DNA of 64,000 nucleotides. It comes from Chrysomallon squamiferum (lineage: Eukaryota > Mollusca > Gastropoda > Neomphalida > Peltospiridae). Position 1 is the first letter of the stretch; each line of letters begins with the position of its first letter. The position numbers and the translations under genes were made by a program. The notes beneath the pieces were generated by a model. The model had not been told where the DNA came from. It did not search any database and saw nothing but the letters and a program-made list of their open reading frames with translations. Below are positions 42,169 to 57,299 of the stretch, piece by piece. The stretch is taken from contig CM022665.1 in the NCBI GenBank assembly GCA_012295275.1, positions 13,536,476-13,600,475 of the forward strand, written 5' to 3'.

Positions 42169-43122
42169 CAGCAGCAGTAGCAAGAAAGTGCACGTTGAGA
42201 CAGAGGGAAAGAGAAAGCAACAAATTTGGAGAGAAAATATTCTGTGGGATAAAGACCTATGGACAGTTCGGGAGTGAAAATAAGATAGAAAAAAAAGTCA
42301 CACACTTCAAGTAATTAGTGTCATCCTGTAATCTTCATTTTGTTACTAACTTAATATAGCACATTGCAGTTTGTTACTAGTGACTGTAACGTAAATTTCA
42401 GTAACTGTTTCGAATGTGTCCAAACAAATAAATAGTAATAATTTTCTCTTCTTCGTCATCTTTTCTTCTTCGTTTTATTATTATTATTAACGGTAATAGT
42501 AGTTTATGTTGTAGTAGTATATGTTTGACGCAACAGTCGAAGTTCCAGCAGCAGAAACAATCCCGTCAGTTAAATTTTTATTTATTTTAAAAACAAATCC
42601 TATTCCACTCCATTTGTCAATCACCATATTCATTCATCAGTTTTCAGTTTGTAGTTAAGCAACAGAAATAAATGTTTTTAACTTCTTCTTCTTTCTTTTT
42701 TTCCTACACGCACGAATACGTTCACACGTACCATTCAAATGTCCGTAAACCTCAATAAAATATCTCGGTAATCAGATTTCTTTGAATTCCGGTCTATTTT
42801 CTGTTTCTGATGCCTGTCGTGTATTTTCGGTAGTCGATAAGTGTTATCTTATATCTGTGATTTAAAACACACAATTGGTACAAATTATGTTCATCTGTTG
42901 AATACGTTTTGATAACAAGTATCAGAATGTGTCTAGAGAACACGCAGTTTTTTTTTATCTAATAGTTACGCTGAAGATAGGCAGCTATTTAATATAGAAT
43001 GCGGTGCTAAAGTTTTTCAATGTTTCCCATAATCCAAATTTTACTTAATTTACTCAAAAATTTGATGACATGATTAATTTATATAAATTGTATTTCGTGA
43101 TTGTGATTTTTTTTTTTTTACA

Positions 43123-43126
<4 letters not shown>

Positions 43127-43203
<77 letters not shown>
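43127..43203. repeat. (CT)n microsatellite
   Basis: Pure CT array of about 38 units behind a T12 run. Confidence 0.95.
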
Positions 43204-43206
<3 letters not shown>

Positions 43207-43769
43207 CTCTGTCTGCCTTTCTCTCTCGAACACACTTACATACAGACTCTACGCATGGAGCCAATTTATTAATAACGTATTCAAATCATTTCTCCGAGAA
43301 CGCAGGCTCAAATACCCGTGATGGTACACGCGTGTGCAAAACACATTCTCGTAGACTGGGGAAGACAGATTGAAACCTGGCACTGTTATACGATAAACAC
43401 GCAGCACGAGAAATTAGATCACTGCTATACTTGCGTTTTGATAGCTCGTCTTTGCACGTATGGTTTTGTTTTTAAAGTGGCAACGGAGGTATTAAATTAA
43501 GCAACAGAATTTTATGTGAGAAAGACATTAGTGGCATTGATGTATATGCCCCTGGGGAGGTGTTCAACCCGTTCCTAAGCACTTTTCTGCCCGTGTGCAG
43601 ATAACCGAGGCAAATGTATATCTTTTGCGAACATTCCCTGGGATTTTAAATGGTAGTTTTTCGTTTTGTTCGTAATTGTTCATAAAGTCAGTTTGATCCG
43701 CATAGACTGATGGTGCCACAGAACTTTGACTTAAACTAAATAACGATCTACACACACACACACACATCA

Positions 43770-43826
43770 ATTTGTTTGTTTGTTTGTTTGTTTGTTTGTT
43801 TATTTATTTATTTATTTATTTATTTA
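43770..43826. repeat. (GTTT)n-(ATTT)n compound microsatellite
   Basis: GTTT units change to ATTT units partway through the array. Confidence 0.85.
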
Positions 43827-44344
43827 TATTAATTTTTTTTCATGTTTCTATATCCACGAAAAGAAAGATAGTATACCGAAATACATGTAAGGTGGACGGA
43901 TTGTTGGACAAAAGGTTTTAACTAAATTTACATTTTAAGCTGTTCGCTTCTTTTTTTTATCATTATTTAATTCAGTTTAATAAACTTGGCCTAGGATGTT
44001 TTGGCCAGGCCTTTATTCAAGGGAGGCTGATTCGGCCTGAATTTTTTATACTATTATTTTTGGAAATGTTCATTATATCGATAAAAAAATAGTGAGGTAA
44101 AGGATTATTTCACAATACAAAAGTGTGTGAAATTTTATTTCTTAAAACTATATCTGGACCTGTATATTATGTCTTGGAAATTTAAAGTGCTTAATTATCG
44201 TGTTAACAAATATATTATTTTAAAAAGACAATGATTTTCATTTTTTTTCTCAAAATGAGAAACATTGTTTAATATGGCCAAAACGTCCCAGTTTTAAAGA
44301 CCAAAACAAATACATTCGAAATAGTGATATAAAGGTGCATATTT

Positions 44345-44346
<2 letters not shown>

Positions 44347-44419
<73 letters not shown>
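44347..44419. repeat. (GT)n microsatellite
   Basis: Near-pure GT array of about 36 units, a Z-DNA-prone sequence. Confidence 0.95.
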
Positions 44420-44422
<3 letters not shown>

Positions 44423-44800
44423 ATAAAGTGAGAGACAAAAAATGGAAAAAGAACAAAGAAAAATAGAAATGGAGAGAAAAAGAAAGTGAAAAGTTTAACA
44501 GAGAGCATCATCATCATCATCATAATAAATAAATGAATTAATAAATAAATAAATACTAAAAAATTAGAAAATATAAATCAAATATAAAAATATCCTTCCA
44601 AAACTAAGAATAGATGACAATTTCATTATTATCTGAAAGTGAATGTATGTGTCACTTTATTTTTTAATCTTAGGAGCAGGATAAATTCCCGTTGGTCGTA
44701 GGCACTTTTTAGTATTAAAAACTATTACGTGTCAAACACATGGGTCATTTTTAGTGGATTTTATATTTATTTATTTATTATTATTTTTTTTTTTTATTAT

Positions 44801-44840
<40 letters not shown>

Positions 44841-46407
44841 TATATATTTTTTTCTTCATTAAAATAATAATAATAATAATAATAAAAGTAATATATATAT
44901 ATATATATATTTGTATGTATTATTATTATATATGTATTATTATTTATTTTTTTAATAAAGAAAAGTGTAATGACAAGACAAAAACCTATTTATATATTTA
45001 TTTGTTTGTTTGTTTGTTTGTTGTTGTTGTTTGATTTTTTGTGTTCTGTTTGTTTATTTGTTTCTTTGTTTCTTTATTTCTTCATTATTTTAATATCCAC
45101 ACTTATTAAGTTAAACTGCATGCTGAAGAAGAAGAAAACATTATGATAATTTAATACTCATACTTGCATTCATCATTCAGGATATTATGCAGTAAGCTAG
45201 AGTTAAACATTAGGTGATTTCACTCCCTTGGCAGGGCCAAACGTTCAAAAGAAGTGCGACTTGAAAACTGAAAAGAATCAATTATATTTCTGCATTTTAT
45301 TTTTTATTTTTTTGATATCAATTATTTACAATAAATTAAAACCCAGTTTGTTTTAATTAGATCTAAACAATTAAAATAAATAAATAAATAAATTTAAGTA
45401 ATAATTATACAATTATAATATCTTTTAATGAAGAATAAATTCTGGTATGCAGACAGTTTTCCTGATTTTCGAAAGGTTTTTCCGGACCAAAAGAGGTTAT
45501 ATAATAATAATTCAACAATACAGCACAAAATATATTTCTCCCTTATCTCTAAAGTACCAAATACCTCTAACTATTTAAATTAAACAAATAGTAATTGATA
45601 ATTAAGTTTATTTATTAATGAAATAAGATTATTAAATTTAAAAAAAATATATTAAATGTCAGTTAATGAATTTCAAATGCCAGTCCTTAAAAACTGATTC
45701 AGGACCGTTAATGTCCGGAAAATTTATTTTGTATCTGTAATACAAAGACTTTTATTATTATTTATTTATTTTATTTTTTATTCTTTTTTTTAAAATTTTT
45801 GTTGTTGTTTTTTTTTTTTTTTTTTTTTTTTCTTCTTCTTCTTTTTATTGATCACGTTAAGGGGAGAATATTCAAGATATTATATTTTCTTATATTATAT
45901 TTGTGTTGGTTAACTCGAGATTAAATAATATATATTATATAAAATCTAGTTAATGAATAAAAATATATAATACGTTCATATACGTTCAAGCTAAAGTATT
46001 TATTTTTATTCATACAGCATGTTTTATATTATGAACTGAAATAAAGTTATTTGCATCTGAGTTAGAGAACATACACATCCCGTTAATATACACCACTTGT
46101 CCGATATAAACCAGTTTGTAATTTATGATTCTTAGTAATGCATAATTTTAAACGAAAATATGTTTGTTTCTGAACGTTAATGTTTGCCTGATGACAGTAA
46201 AATAAAAATACATCTATTTTCTAATATTTTCAGTTGATACAAATGTCGTGCCAGTTTTGTACCAATAAATGAGTATTAGTACAGGTTAAGTAATTTGTCA
46301 AAAGGTTTATGAAAATATCTGCTATTAGCTGTCAGACATGATTAATCACTATTACAATATCTGAAAGAGTAAACTTGTTGAAATCGCTCCGTGAGATGAT
46401 CATGAAG

Positions 46408-46553
46408 AGCGGATCCAGAATTTCAGAAAGGTGGGGGTTAGCATATTTGTAATGCATATAACATCCTAAAATGAATGAGTTTCTTATGAAGAAAAAAGCT
46501 CTAAAAGAAAAAGACAGAAAGGGTCATACGATACCTTCCCCTTTCTGATCCGC
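46408..46553. repeat. Short element with terminal inverted repeats
   Basis: It starts GCGGATCCAGAATTTCAGAA and ends ACCTTCCCCTTTCTGATCCG plus C, which is close to the reverse complement of the start. Length ~146 bp. The start resembles the dispersed repeats at 23669 and 24555. Confidence 0.4.
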
Positions 46554-46628
46554 ATAAACTACTTCAGTCTTAGTATGAAGATATTTAATGCATTTTCCTT
46601 CCTGTTGACAAGTAAGATGATATTACGG

Positions 46629-46695
46629 GCCACACAGGAGGTTTGATCTCGTGACCCATCGCACGCCAAATGAGCGCTCTACCACTGTGCCACAA
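46629..46695 (-). mobile_element. tRNA-like SINE head or tRNA pseudogene
   Basis: On the minus strand: GTGGCACAGTGGTAGAGCGC (A box), then CGAGATCAAACCTCC (B-box-like), ending TGTGTGGCC. It resembles a tRNA-Ala-derived head. No intact cloverleaf or SINE core follows it. Confidence 0.5.
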
Positions 46696-47400
46696 ACTGA
46701 TAAGTATTGTCCCAGACTTAAGTTGAACTGTTTGCAAACATGACGCGTATTTTGTAGAGCTGTTTGAGTACAGTCTTACGAAAACAACGATATATATTTC
46801 TACAGACTATGGCTGAATGAGATAACTTTGAAAGAAAAACAGTTTCAGTGTGTGTACGTACAATCAGACGACACTGTCTGAAATGGATTAGTATCTAAAC
46901 AATAGGCAAGCCAAATGATTTTGTTTTGGTTTCAGTGATCGTATTAATAGAAGAAGAAGAAGACGACGAAAATGAAGAAGAAAATTAAAAAGACACACGA
47001 TTCTAACGTTTTATCCACTGAACAGCAGCCAACTTCCATTTTGAACTTTCTATCGTTCAATTTCCATGTTCTACCGTTTGCGATATGCTTAGATTATATT
47101 TTGATATGCCAATTACTGATAAATTCTTGATTGGGGTGGTGTAGAAAGATCACTGGCGCTTGTATATTATCCTAAATAAAATGTTTGTTTTTGTGTACGT
47201 TTATGTTATATTACTATACATGACATTCCTGTATAATTTATATCTGAATTATATTTTAAAGTCCCGTTTAATTTCAAACCGAATCCGTTTATTATTTATT
47301 AAGAAAGTCCTCTATTTGTATAAAAATAGCTTTAATAAAATATGTTACATTTGCTTTGACAAAAAAGATAATTATTGCAGTATTATGAAATGAGCAGCTT

Positions 47401-47662
47401 TTGCTCAGAGGTGGAGCGATCGCTTACGAGCGATGAGTCATTAGATCAATTCTATTCATTGCGCCGTTTTTAACCATTTCCTATTCCAGTCTGTGCATCA
47501 CATACGGGTGTATCAAAGGCTACTCTGTAAAAGTAGCCTATGGAAATTTCTGTGGGTTTCCTTTCTTTTGTTGTTATTATTATTATTATTATTAATGTTT
47601 GATGCCTAATAACCATGAAGAATGTGTTGCAATACCCATTAAACCAATATTCATTTCCGGTT
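47401..47662 (+). mobile_element. tRNA-derived SINE interrupted by (ATT)n
   Basis: Head GCTCAGAGGTGGAGCGATCG with TTAGATCAATTCT, the core CCTATTCCAGTCTGTGCATC, GTGTATCAAAGGC, GTAGCCTATGG, GTGGGTTTCCTTTC, and the tail GATGCCTAATAACCATGAAG, TGTGTTGCAA, ATTCATTTCC. The same family as 39616-39890. An ATT microsatellite sits between core and tail at about 47574-47594. Confidence 0.7.
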
Positions 47663-49039
47663 ATGATACCTGTACCTATTATGGATTACAGTTCAAGATA
47701 ATTATAAATATATACGGCGCCAGAGTTAATAGTAATTATGTGTGGCTTGAAATCTTACCCATCTGTCGCACCGAACCTCCAAACCAGTAAGTCTGTCCCT
47801 GCTATCACGGCGAATGCAGCGCGTGCATGAAATCACTTCCACAAACAAGATTAACGGAATATCTGCCCTATCGGAAATGCAGCGTTCCTATACATGTTTC
47901 ATGTCATATCATAATATTTACCCAGTCAGGTGAAATGTCTGCCAAACTCCGGCTGTGGTATGCTACTTACACGTATAATCAATGAACAATGTGCGGCAGT
48001 GGAAAACAAGATTATATTTTATGCTTTGTTTGTTGCATGGTTTATATTTATGGAACACTTGTTCTTAGCTAGATCAAGTGGATTTAGTTATAGAAAATCA
48101 TACTGCAGCACCGCCTCGAGCTGACTTTTGAGTTCAGCTGTTGTGGAATAAAAAAAATCTACATTCTTCATACAGTAAAATGGGATCTGATTTATAATTT
48201 CATATTGATTTTACCGATCTGACCCAAGAATTAGACTGGATTTTTGTTTTGCTTCCGTCTACTCCTTCTTTAACATTTTAGATGAAATGATGATGATGAT
48301 GATGATGATACAACCCCAAGATTATTTATTATTTTATTATTATTATATTGCTTTTACTTCGTGTGATTTTATTTTTAATTATAGAAAACCTTACTCAAAA
48401 TAATTTAGAGAAACATTAAAGGTACAGCCCGCCACCACTACTACTACCACTACCATACCACCAACCATAGCAAAAACTATAATAGTAAGAAGATATAAAT
48501 TAAATAAAAAATTCTAAATATTGATCAAATGTACTGCGATAAAATGCATAAATATTATAATTTATAGACCAATGCACCTACGATTTACAATAGTTCTATC
48601 TGCTAGTTAATCTTGGAGAAACTTGATATTCCAAATTCTAAGCGGAATATATATATACATACATTCACATACACACAGATACATATTCCGTTTTTAATTT
48701 TAACACAACAAAACAAATTTCCTATTTATTTTCTTTGTTAAACCAAAAACTGGGATAACAGTTATTGCAGAAAAGAAAAATTTGAATGGAAATAACTGAA
48801 ATATGCTTGACTAACTATATAAATAATTTATACGATGTTGGATTGTTAGATCATTAATTAATTAATACATTTCGGATTAGAAGGAATCACTGCCTTGTTA
48901 ATAAATATTTGTACACTAATGTACTAGTTTGCAGATAGCTTGATTAAATTCATTATGTAACTAATGCATAATCACATTTCTATTTATAACTATCTTACAA
49001 ATGATCATGGCTTTTCATTAACGAGCTGTAGTCCTTCCC

Positions 49040-49450
49040 ACCAGTCGCCAAAGGCGTCTCGTTGATTGGACAGAACTATATTAAGGGGGAGAATCTAATT
49101 GACAGGTGTTATCAAGTAATAATTATATATATTATTTCTTACGGTATTTGCGATAAGAAATAGTAATATGATTATTTGATAATTATATAAACAATAGATG
49201 TTGATATCGATTAGTTAGAATATGCCTGAAAAACTAATAATAAGATCGGACTATATTTTGCAGTGCGCATCGCAGTAGCAAAGCGGCATATAGAGGCGGC
49301 CAGTTTGACAGGCTAGACGAAGTTGTATATTGGTGTGATAGTGGAAGTGCTGGGAGACTTTGCTGACGGAAAAAGCAGCAACTGACATTAAGGTTATGAA
49401 TTACAGTGATATCGGACATATGAAATTTCTTGAAAAATAAGACGAAGAAA
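49040..49450 (+). promoter_or_regulatory. Probable PTK7-like promoter and 5' UTR
   Basis: This stretch just upstream of the start codon is richer in unique, GC-balanced sequence than its surroundings and has an inverted CCAAT element (TTGATTGGACAG near 49063). No TATA box is clear. The transcription start is not defined. Confidence 0.3.
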
Positions 49451-52400
49451 ATGTTGCGGCACCTGAGGTTATTCATATTTACCGGTAAGTTTATTATGCA
49501 AAGGAAATGAGGCAAGTTCAACAAAACCTCGTGCCGTCTGCAAAGACAGGGGTGTTAGAATAATAGGCTTCAACAGTTCAATACCTGGGGGAGCCCTTTT
49601 ACACAGATACTTAGCCGTATGTTGAGAGCCAGGGAACCATTAACTCGCATCTTGTGCCGTATCTATTACATTAAAGTCTAAACCGTACCTTTCTTTTAGA
49701 AAACATTTACGAATATTTTTCTTTTCATGTAAATATGCAATTTAATACGTCATTGATGTGAAAATACATGAATGAATGAATCTATCTCTGCCTAAAATAG
49801 CAACATTTATTTACTAAAATACAATTTCATTATTACACTGTAACATATTTTTTTTTTTAATTTAAAAAAATTAATAATTCTGTTCATAAACATTCTTTCT
49901 ATGAATTATAAAATTAGGAAAACAAATTATAATTAATATTTAGATACTACTGTAATTCATTTACCTTAGTATCGTTAATTGTTCATTAGTTTTAAACTGC
50001 TGAGAATTTGCATTCAAGTAAGCAAGTTAATAATGCAAGATATTTAAAGTGATAAACAAATAATTGTATTTTTAATATGTTGATAGGATAAATCAGTTAA
50101 TGAAATAAAATAAGAAATTAAATATATAATGTAATAGGTAAAACATTTATTTTAAAATACATGTAAGAATTAAATGATAACATTTCACAGATACATAATA
50201 TAATTTGTATTTAATATTTACTGCTAATATTTGATAAGCATGTTTGATGATAGTGATAAAATACTTACTAATTGTTATATATAGTTTGTTATTTTTAGCA
50301 TTTTTAAAAATATTTTTTAAATGGAGAAAAATAGATTTTAGAAAAAGAAAAGATGATTATGCATTCTAAAACAGGCTGGATTATCTGAATTATGTATCTT
50401 CAGTTATTTAACTATTAAAACATCCCTCAGTAGAATCAGAAGAAAAGAATGTTATTGGTTGTTTTTTTTATTTTTTTTTTTATTTTCATATTTTGTGTCT
50501 CTGTTTATCAAACAGTTTTAAAGATTAATTTTAAAATCCTTAACTCTTTAGACACTGGAGTAATTTTACTTGTTTTCATATTCACCAAACAGAACTTCAT
50601 ACCTCTTTTTCTCACTGTTTGGAACTTTTTAAAAATTGTAATCTACTAACCCTCTGGTGCTTATTCTATTTAAAAACAAAATATCATTATTTTTCCTGAA
50701 ATACAGGCCTCGTATAAACTATGTAAATGGACAATTATTATGATGATATTAATTTCAGTTATTTTTTTTATCACTGTTTGACAATCTTGAATAAATAAAT
50801 TAAAACTAATAAAAGTAATTTGATAAACAATTAGTTTTTGTTCATACTAATGAAAGTACCTTTTTACCAGAAAAGTTATGAAAAATATTATCTTTGTTTG
50901 ATATTACTGTGAATCATTTTACTATTAAGCAAAATTAAAATTATGTAGACATCAATTACCATCTTCCTATATTAAAAAGTAAAAATAAAGAAATAAGTAA
51001 AAATTAGAAAACTGATTATCATTTAAACTTTGCTAATAACATTTAAAAGTAATTGCTACATATTAAATTATTTTCTGTCTATTAAGAAATCAAATTTTTA
51101 ATCAGATGTTAGTATATTGTACTTACCAGAAAATAAACTTTGAGATAGTATTAAATATTCAGTATCATAACATTTCAGAGAACTCTAATTCTATTTCATG
51201 TAAAATACCTACTTCTGCATTTACCTGTGAACAATATATAAAACAGTTCTGTCTAGTACACACTCCTCAGTAAATAAAAAAATGTGTATGTATGTGTGTG
51301 TGTGTACACACACACAATGCAGTATTAAGATATTCACTTGAAATAATAAAAAAAAAAAAAAAAAATTAAATTACAAATTCTACATATTACTAAGATATAA
51401 AGTAAATGTATAAATTGGTAAATACATTTTCTACTATCTGTTTCATGGCATCTAAATATAAAAAAACTAAATTCTATCATTCTTTATAGATAAAATAGTA
51501 ATTTTATTCAATATTTTAATCTTATTTGAAAAGCATTCACAAAGAGTGTGTGAAAAACAAACTATGAAGTTAAAAATGTAGTCCATTTCCAGAAATGATT
51601 TCCTATGGTTACATTAATTACCTTTATTATTAGAAATAATTTTACAGATAATAATTTGCTCCATAATCATTTTTCCAAAATAATTAGCATCAAAGACTAT
51701 GTGAGCAATAGTTATCTGTTAATGTATGGTTAAAAGATCCTTAAATCTGTGTTCATATTTCATAGATTATCTATATTATGTAATATAAAATAAACATTTA
51801 ATAACAGCTAATTGGTGAATATGAATTTGCTGGCTGTTTAACTTTGGTTTATTGGTTCCCTGTGTAAACAGATGAACACTATCTCTCTTTCTCTCAGGTG
51901 GACTGGAATGCCAAGTAGCAACCAGTCAAGACAGCAGTTGAAAGTCTCTTGTACTTTGTGGATCTTGTTTCATAATACACACAAGTTAGCAATGTAATGT
52001 TAATTGTTTTCAGATGGTGCACCATGCCATTTTGTTCTGCCAGTGATGGTTCGCATATTGAACATATTACATGTTTCTCCATGGCATGGGGGGTATTGGT
52101 TACCAAGTTTATATCTATCATGTCTTTCTAAGATCATTGTGAAAAGCATGTTTTCTCTGTGGAATATGAATGGAAAGATCAAAGGCTGCCTGTCTGTCTA
52201 ACGTTTGCTTTTGATTGCTTATCTTCTTACACTCATTTCACGGTAATAAAATGAAGCGAGGTTAAAAATTAACAAAGTGCAAAACAGTGTTGGGATAATT
52301 ATTATGCAAAAATTATTGCCCGTTTGTATAATACTGATTTACAGGTCCTTCTTAAACATTATGCTTTCTTCAAACACAAAAATGTTTATAACTTTCATTT

Positions 52401-55400
52401 TCTGTTCTTTAAATAATAAAAACGGTGTTTTGGAACCACTTAACAAAATTTGAAACATCTGTTTATGCACATTATAATAGTCTTGAGATCTTTAATTAAA
52501 GTTATCCTTTAAAAAACAAATTTAAATGTATTACCAACCTATAGTTACATTTTCTGTACATTCAAATTTTGGACCAGGACATAATATATCAAGGAGTTCT
52601 GAATAACAAATTATGGTTATAGCTAAACCATCCATACTAATTATTCTGTTAAATTTTTTAAAAATATTTCTCATATTTTAATTTTTTTTTAAATGACTTG
52701 TGCTGCTGATATAAATTAAATGTATGCATGTATGAAATAGATGGGTTTTTTAAAGATGATTTAGCCTGTACAACACCTGAAAAATACTAACTTGACTCAA
52801 AGAATGTATATAAAAACATACCTATGGTAGCACAATCCCAGTATTTAAATTCTAAAGTTTGAATTCTAATTTTATTTAACATGTAATGATTTATTTACAA
52901 TACCTGAATAATAATTATCTTTTCTCTGACACAGGTTAAAACTTGTAGCTCTATAAAAACTAAAATAATTGCTCTGAAAGATGAATATTAGATTCAGAAT
53001 TTCATTTCATTTTCAGATTTTACTTTTACTGCACTAATATTTTGGACAGCTTTATATAAATTAAAAAAAAAAAAAGTTAAAAACAACACAACAAAAAAAC
53101 TCCAGTCTATTTATTAATGGGACCAAAATGATAAATAACAGATTACAGATTTTATTAGATTTCATTTCACCATATTTAAAATAAGACAAATAGAAATACA
53201 TAAAATAACTAATGCCATCAACCTTTGTTTTGCTTTATCCTCATCAAACCTTCTGTCATTTGTTCCTCCTACCTCTGTTTTACAGCTTGAATTCCATGCT
53301 GGTTAAAGATCAAAATGTTTGCCTTTTTTTTGACATTTGTGAAGGCTTGGAGGCCCAACTCTGCTCCGATTAATTGGACAAGAAGGTTTACACCTGATTA
53401 TCTGTATACAAGATTAGATGCTTTCCTCTGATAGTCTGCAAGGCAACGCTAGCTCCTGTCAGTATTTTTAGACAAACACCATCTTCCTGTTTGTGTACAT
53501 GGGATTCTTTTGGAAATTGACACTGCTTGTGCAATAACCCTGATTATTTTTGTACTCTTTGCTTTTGAGACTGCTTTCTTTGATTTTTTGACATTAAACA
53601 AGAACTCTGTTTGTTATATAGGATTATTTGCTGGTTTTCACTTTCCGGAAAAGAAATAAACATGCTTTTTTTTTTTTTTTTAATTTTCTACTTTGCAGAA
53701 ATACACAAAAAATTGTCTAGTGATAAAAAACAAACATTATCTAGTTGTTATACTACTGAAAAATAAAAGCCATACATTTTTAACCTGTTATTTTTTATGC
53801 ACAAAATTTCTTTTCTATTTTGTATGCAAAGTGGCTCTTGAAAATATAAATTCTTTATTTTCCCATAAATGAATTAGATATTGGGATTATTTGCAATTTG
53901 AAATGCTTGAAAGTAAAAACTAATTCCACAACACTTACAACATCTGTGCATTTAGATCATATATACATTAAATTTTTTAATCAGTTGATACAAATGTCCT
54001 AAAGATATATCCACCCAGTTCTTTTTTTTTTAAATATTTATCGTTATTTTCAAAAAAAAATTCTTCTTAAAAGTTCAGGTAATTTTCAAATTCTAAATTT
54101 TTACTTACTGACATAATTATTTTTTCCTCTTTCCTTCCTATTCTTAACTGTGGACCCTCCCCACCCACCAAAAAAAGCAAACTGAGATGAAAAGGAACTA
54201 TTAATAAATTCTGAATTTTAAAACAAAAGCAACAAAACTGCACACAGTCAGTGGAACAATAAAATTATTAACTTTTCAAAATAACCAAATAACAGATCCA
54301 CAAAAAAGACTTAACCAGTTGTTGTTGCTTTTTTTAATCTTTATCTGTACATTTTTTATTTTTTTTTAAGTCATCTTATTATCTTTTCACACTTTATCAA
54401 GTTATAAATAAGCCAATTTATCTTTATTCTGTAATCCAATTTACCAAGTTTGTGAAAGAAAAAAAACATGACAGTAGCTGGATAGAAAATCTTTTCATTT
54501 TATTCCTAACTTTAAAATAGACATAAAAGATATGGGCATTGAACATCTTAGATATATTCTAATATTGGTATGTATTTTATGTCCTTGTCTTTATCTTTGT
54601 ATAAAATAGTAATAATAAATAAAAATTTAAAATGTGTTAAGACTAGGAAAATATTCATTTGGTGTTGACACTAAATTAGATATTTAAATGTATTAACAAA
54701 AACATGTTTACATGTGGTTTGTCAGTGTTTCAAAACCATTTACATTATAAGAAGAAAAAAAATGGACCTCGCTTTGATTTTTTTTTATGATTTCTTATGG
54801 GAAAAAAATGTGTTCACTGATGGGATACCTGCTTTGTTCTTTACAGCTATGAGCAACTGCTATATGTGTGTCTGTGTATTTTGACAAACATTTTTTCAGA
54901 TTAATCAAACTGGTGCAGGTTATTGATAACAGATTCTGTTGAAAAGCATTGCAAGTATTACCAAAAAAACCTGCTATAAAATTTTAGTATTTTTAGATAG
55001 TGTACACGAATATTCTTAAAGGGTATTTTGTTTAATGGATGAAAGTCAAGAATTTAAATAATATAATTTTATTTCTCACATTTGTATGAAACTAATTTTG
55101 CCAAAGTGGAAATGTATTTTATGAATAGAAAAAAAGGAAATCATATGGTGATGCTGAAGACCTTCAAATAGTCCTGAACAATATTTTACAGATACTTGCA
55201 CACATACACATGGTGCATATAAAAATCAATAATAAAAAAAAAATGTGAACTACATATTATTTATGTAATTAAAATATAATAATAATAATAATAATAATTT
55301 AAGTAGAAAGAAGAAATTGATATTTTGGGTATTCTATATTTATGCGGGAAGGAAAAACTAGCATACAATCCCTATGGAATATAAAAAAGTATGATAATAT

Positions 55401-57259
55401 ACAGACAAAATATCTTCACGCAGTTAATTCATAGGAATATTTCAAATCAATAATCTTATTAATAGAAAAACATACACATATACACACACACACACACAAA
55501 AATATAACAAATAAAAATAATGTCAAAATATTTGAGTAATACCAATGTTAATATGAAAAAAAAGTAAAAATGTAAAAAACCTTCATGTATTATATACAAC
55601 ACATCGGTTAGGGTGGCTGCTGATGAGATCCCTATTCATTTACATTCTTGTGTTGGTGTGTTTGTAAATAGGCTTGCCTATCAATGCAATATATTGAGGT
55701 GCTGACTGATTGACCAGCAACAAACTGTAAACTAGGAAGCCATCATTCACTTGTGTCTGCAATCATCTGGCACAGACGACTATAAATAGCACTCACTTTG
55801 TGTTTTCAAACAGTCTGAAGTTACAGCTGATTGAGAAGGATGTCATTTCACTTTGCAAGGAGTTTAATTCAATCCCTTTTTTCTGAATTTAAAAAATAAA
55901 AATGTATGTGTATAGGTTGTATTAAAGCTAGCATAACTAACAAACATGTCCCTATTTGATTAAAAAAAAAAAAAAAAAAATAATATAAGGGATTCATCAG
56001 TGAATATTAAGTCAAGCTGACTTTTCAAGTTTATTTCAAATGTTTATTATTTGCTGATGCTTTGTATCTTTAAAATTTAATTTATCTTTGCTTTCTTTGG
56101 AAAGGGTTCTATGGTTTGAAGTTATGACCTTACTCCAGGATTCATAATTTGGTCCTTGCCAAATACACTTCGGTGACTAATGCATTGATCTCCCTGTATT
56201 TTTAAAAAACAAAAACTTCACACTCTTGCCATCATCTAGCAATAAATAGAAAACAAAAGCACTGCATCACAAGTTAGTACTTCTGTGCATTTGTACAACA
56301 AAAAAAGGGTTTTAGGGTTTTTTTTGTTTGTTTTTTCTTAAATTGTTTTTAATTTGTGAGAATGTGTGTACAGCTGGGTGGATTTTCCCCCAGGAAGCTG
56401 TTCTCCAAATTTTGTAATATTGTGGTATCATTATGATATCTTATAGAACAAAAACTGACTGAGAATGATAATATAATTATGGCATTGTTTTCAGATTTTT
56501 TCCATAGGATTATTTATTTGTTTGAAAAAAATATTTTTGTATCTGAAAGAATGTGTACAACAACAGGAGGAATGGAAACATAGCCTGGTGTAAAACTATG
56601 TGAATGGAAGAATGAAATGAACTTGACTCTCTGCCTTTTTGCAGGGCCTGTAGCTTAATGTGTAAGAGTTCAGATAGTTTACATATGTTTATTTTTACAC
56701 TGTTAAAAACACACGAAAACCAAACGATTACACCAGAAACTTTCTGCCAAAAACCTGATGAGCGTGTCTAATTGGTGATTTGAAATGTTCATCTTCTGTC
56801 AGAAAGAAAAAATAAAAGTGTGAATTATTGTTAGTTTGCAACTTGCAATGGACCAATAAAGTTGGAGAAGAGCTTTTGAATGCTGACAATGGCTTATATT
56901 GGGCAACATTAACAACATTGTAATGTTGTTTGGCTTAACCTGTTAATTTATGTGTACATGCAAAATAGATAGCACAGACAAACAGTTAGTTTAAATCAGT
57001 CAAGGTCTTGCTTGTTTGTAAACATCAAAATATGTTTTTTTATTATTATTATTATAAGCTTTAATCTTTATATTATTTACTTAGGGGATGTATGTTTTTA
57101 TTGATTTATAACACGCCAATGTAGACTAGGAAGACTATGTTTTTAAATTGTTATACATCATGATATCAAAATATACTAATACAAAAAGAGGTTTTTTTTT
57201 TTATTTGTTGAGATTTTTTTAAATGTTTGACTATAAAATGTTTTTAATATGTGTGTATG

Positions 57260-57299
<40 letters not shown>

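Noticed and set aside
47599-47790. 63-aa frame
   Set aside because: Begins in the tail of a SINE and has no recognisable domain or splice structure.
49520-49600. B-box-like CAGTTCAATACCTGG after PTK7-like exon 1
   Set aside because: No convincing A box upstream and no tRNA fold by eye.
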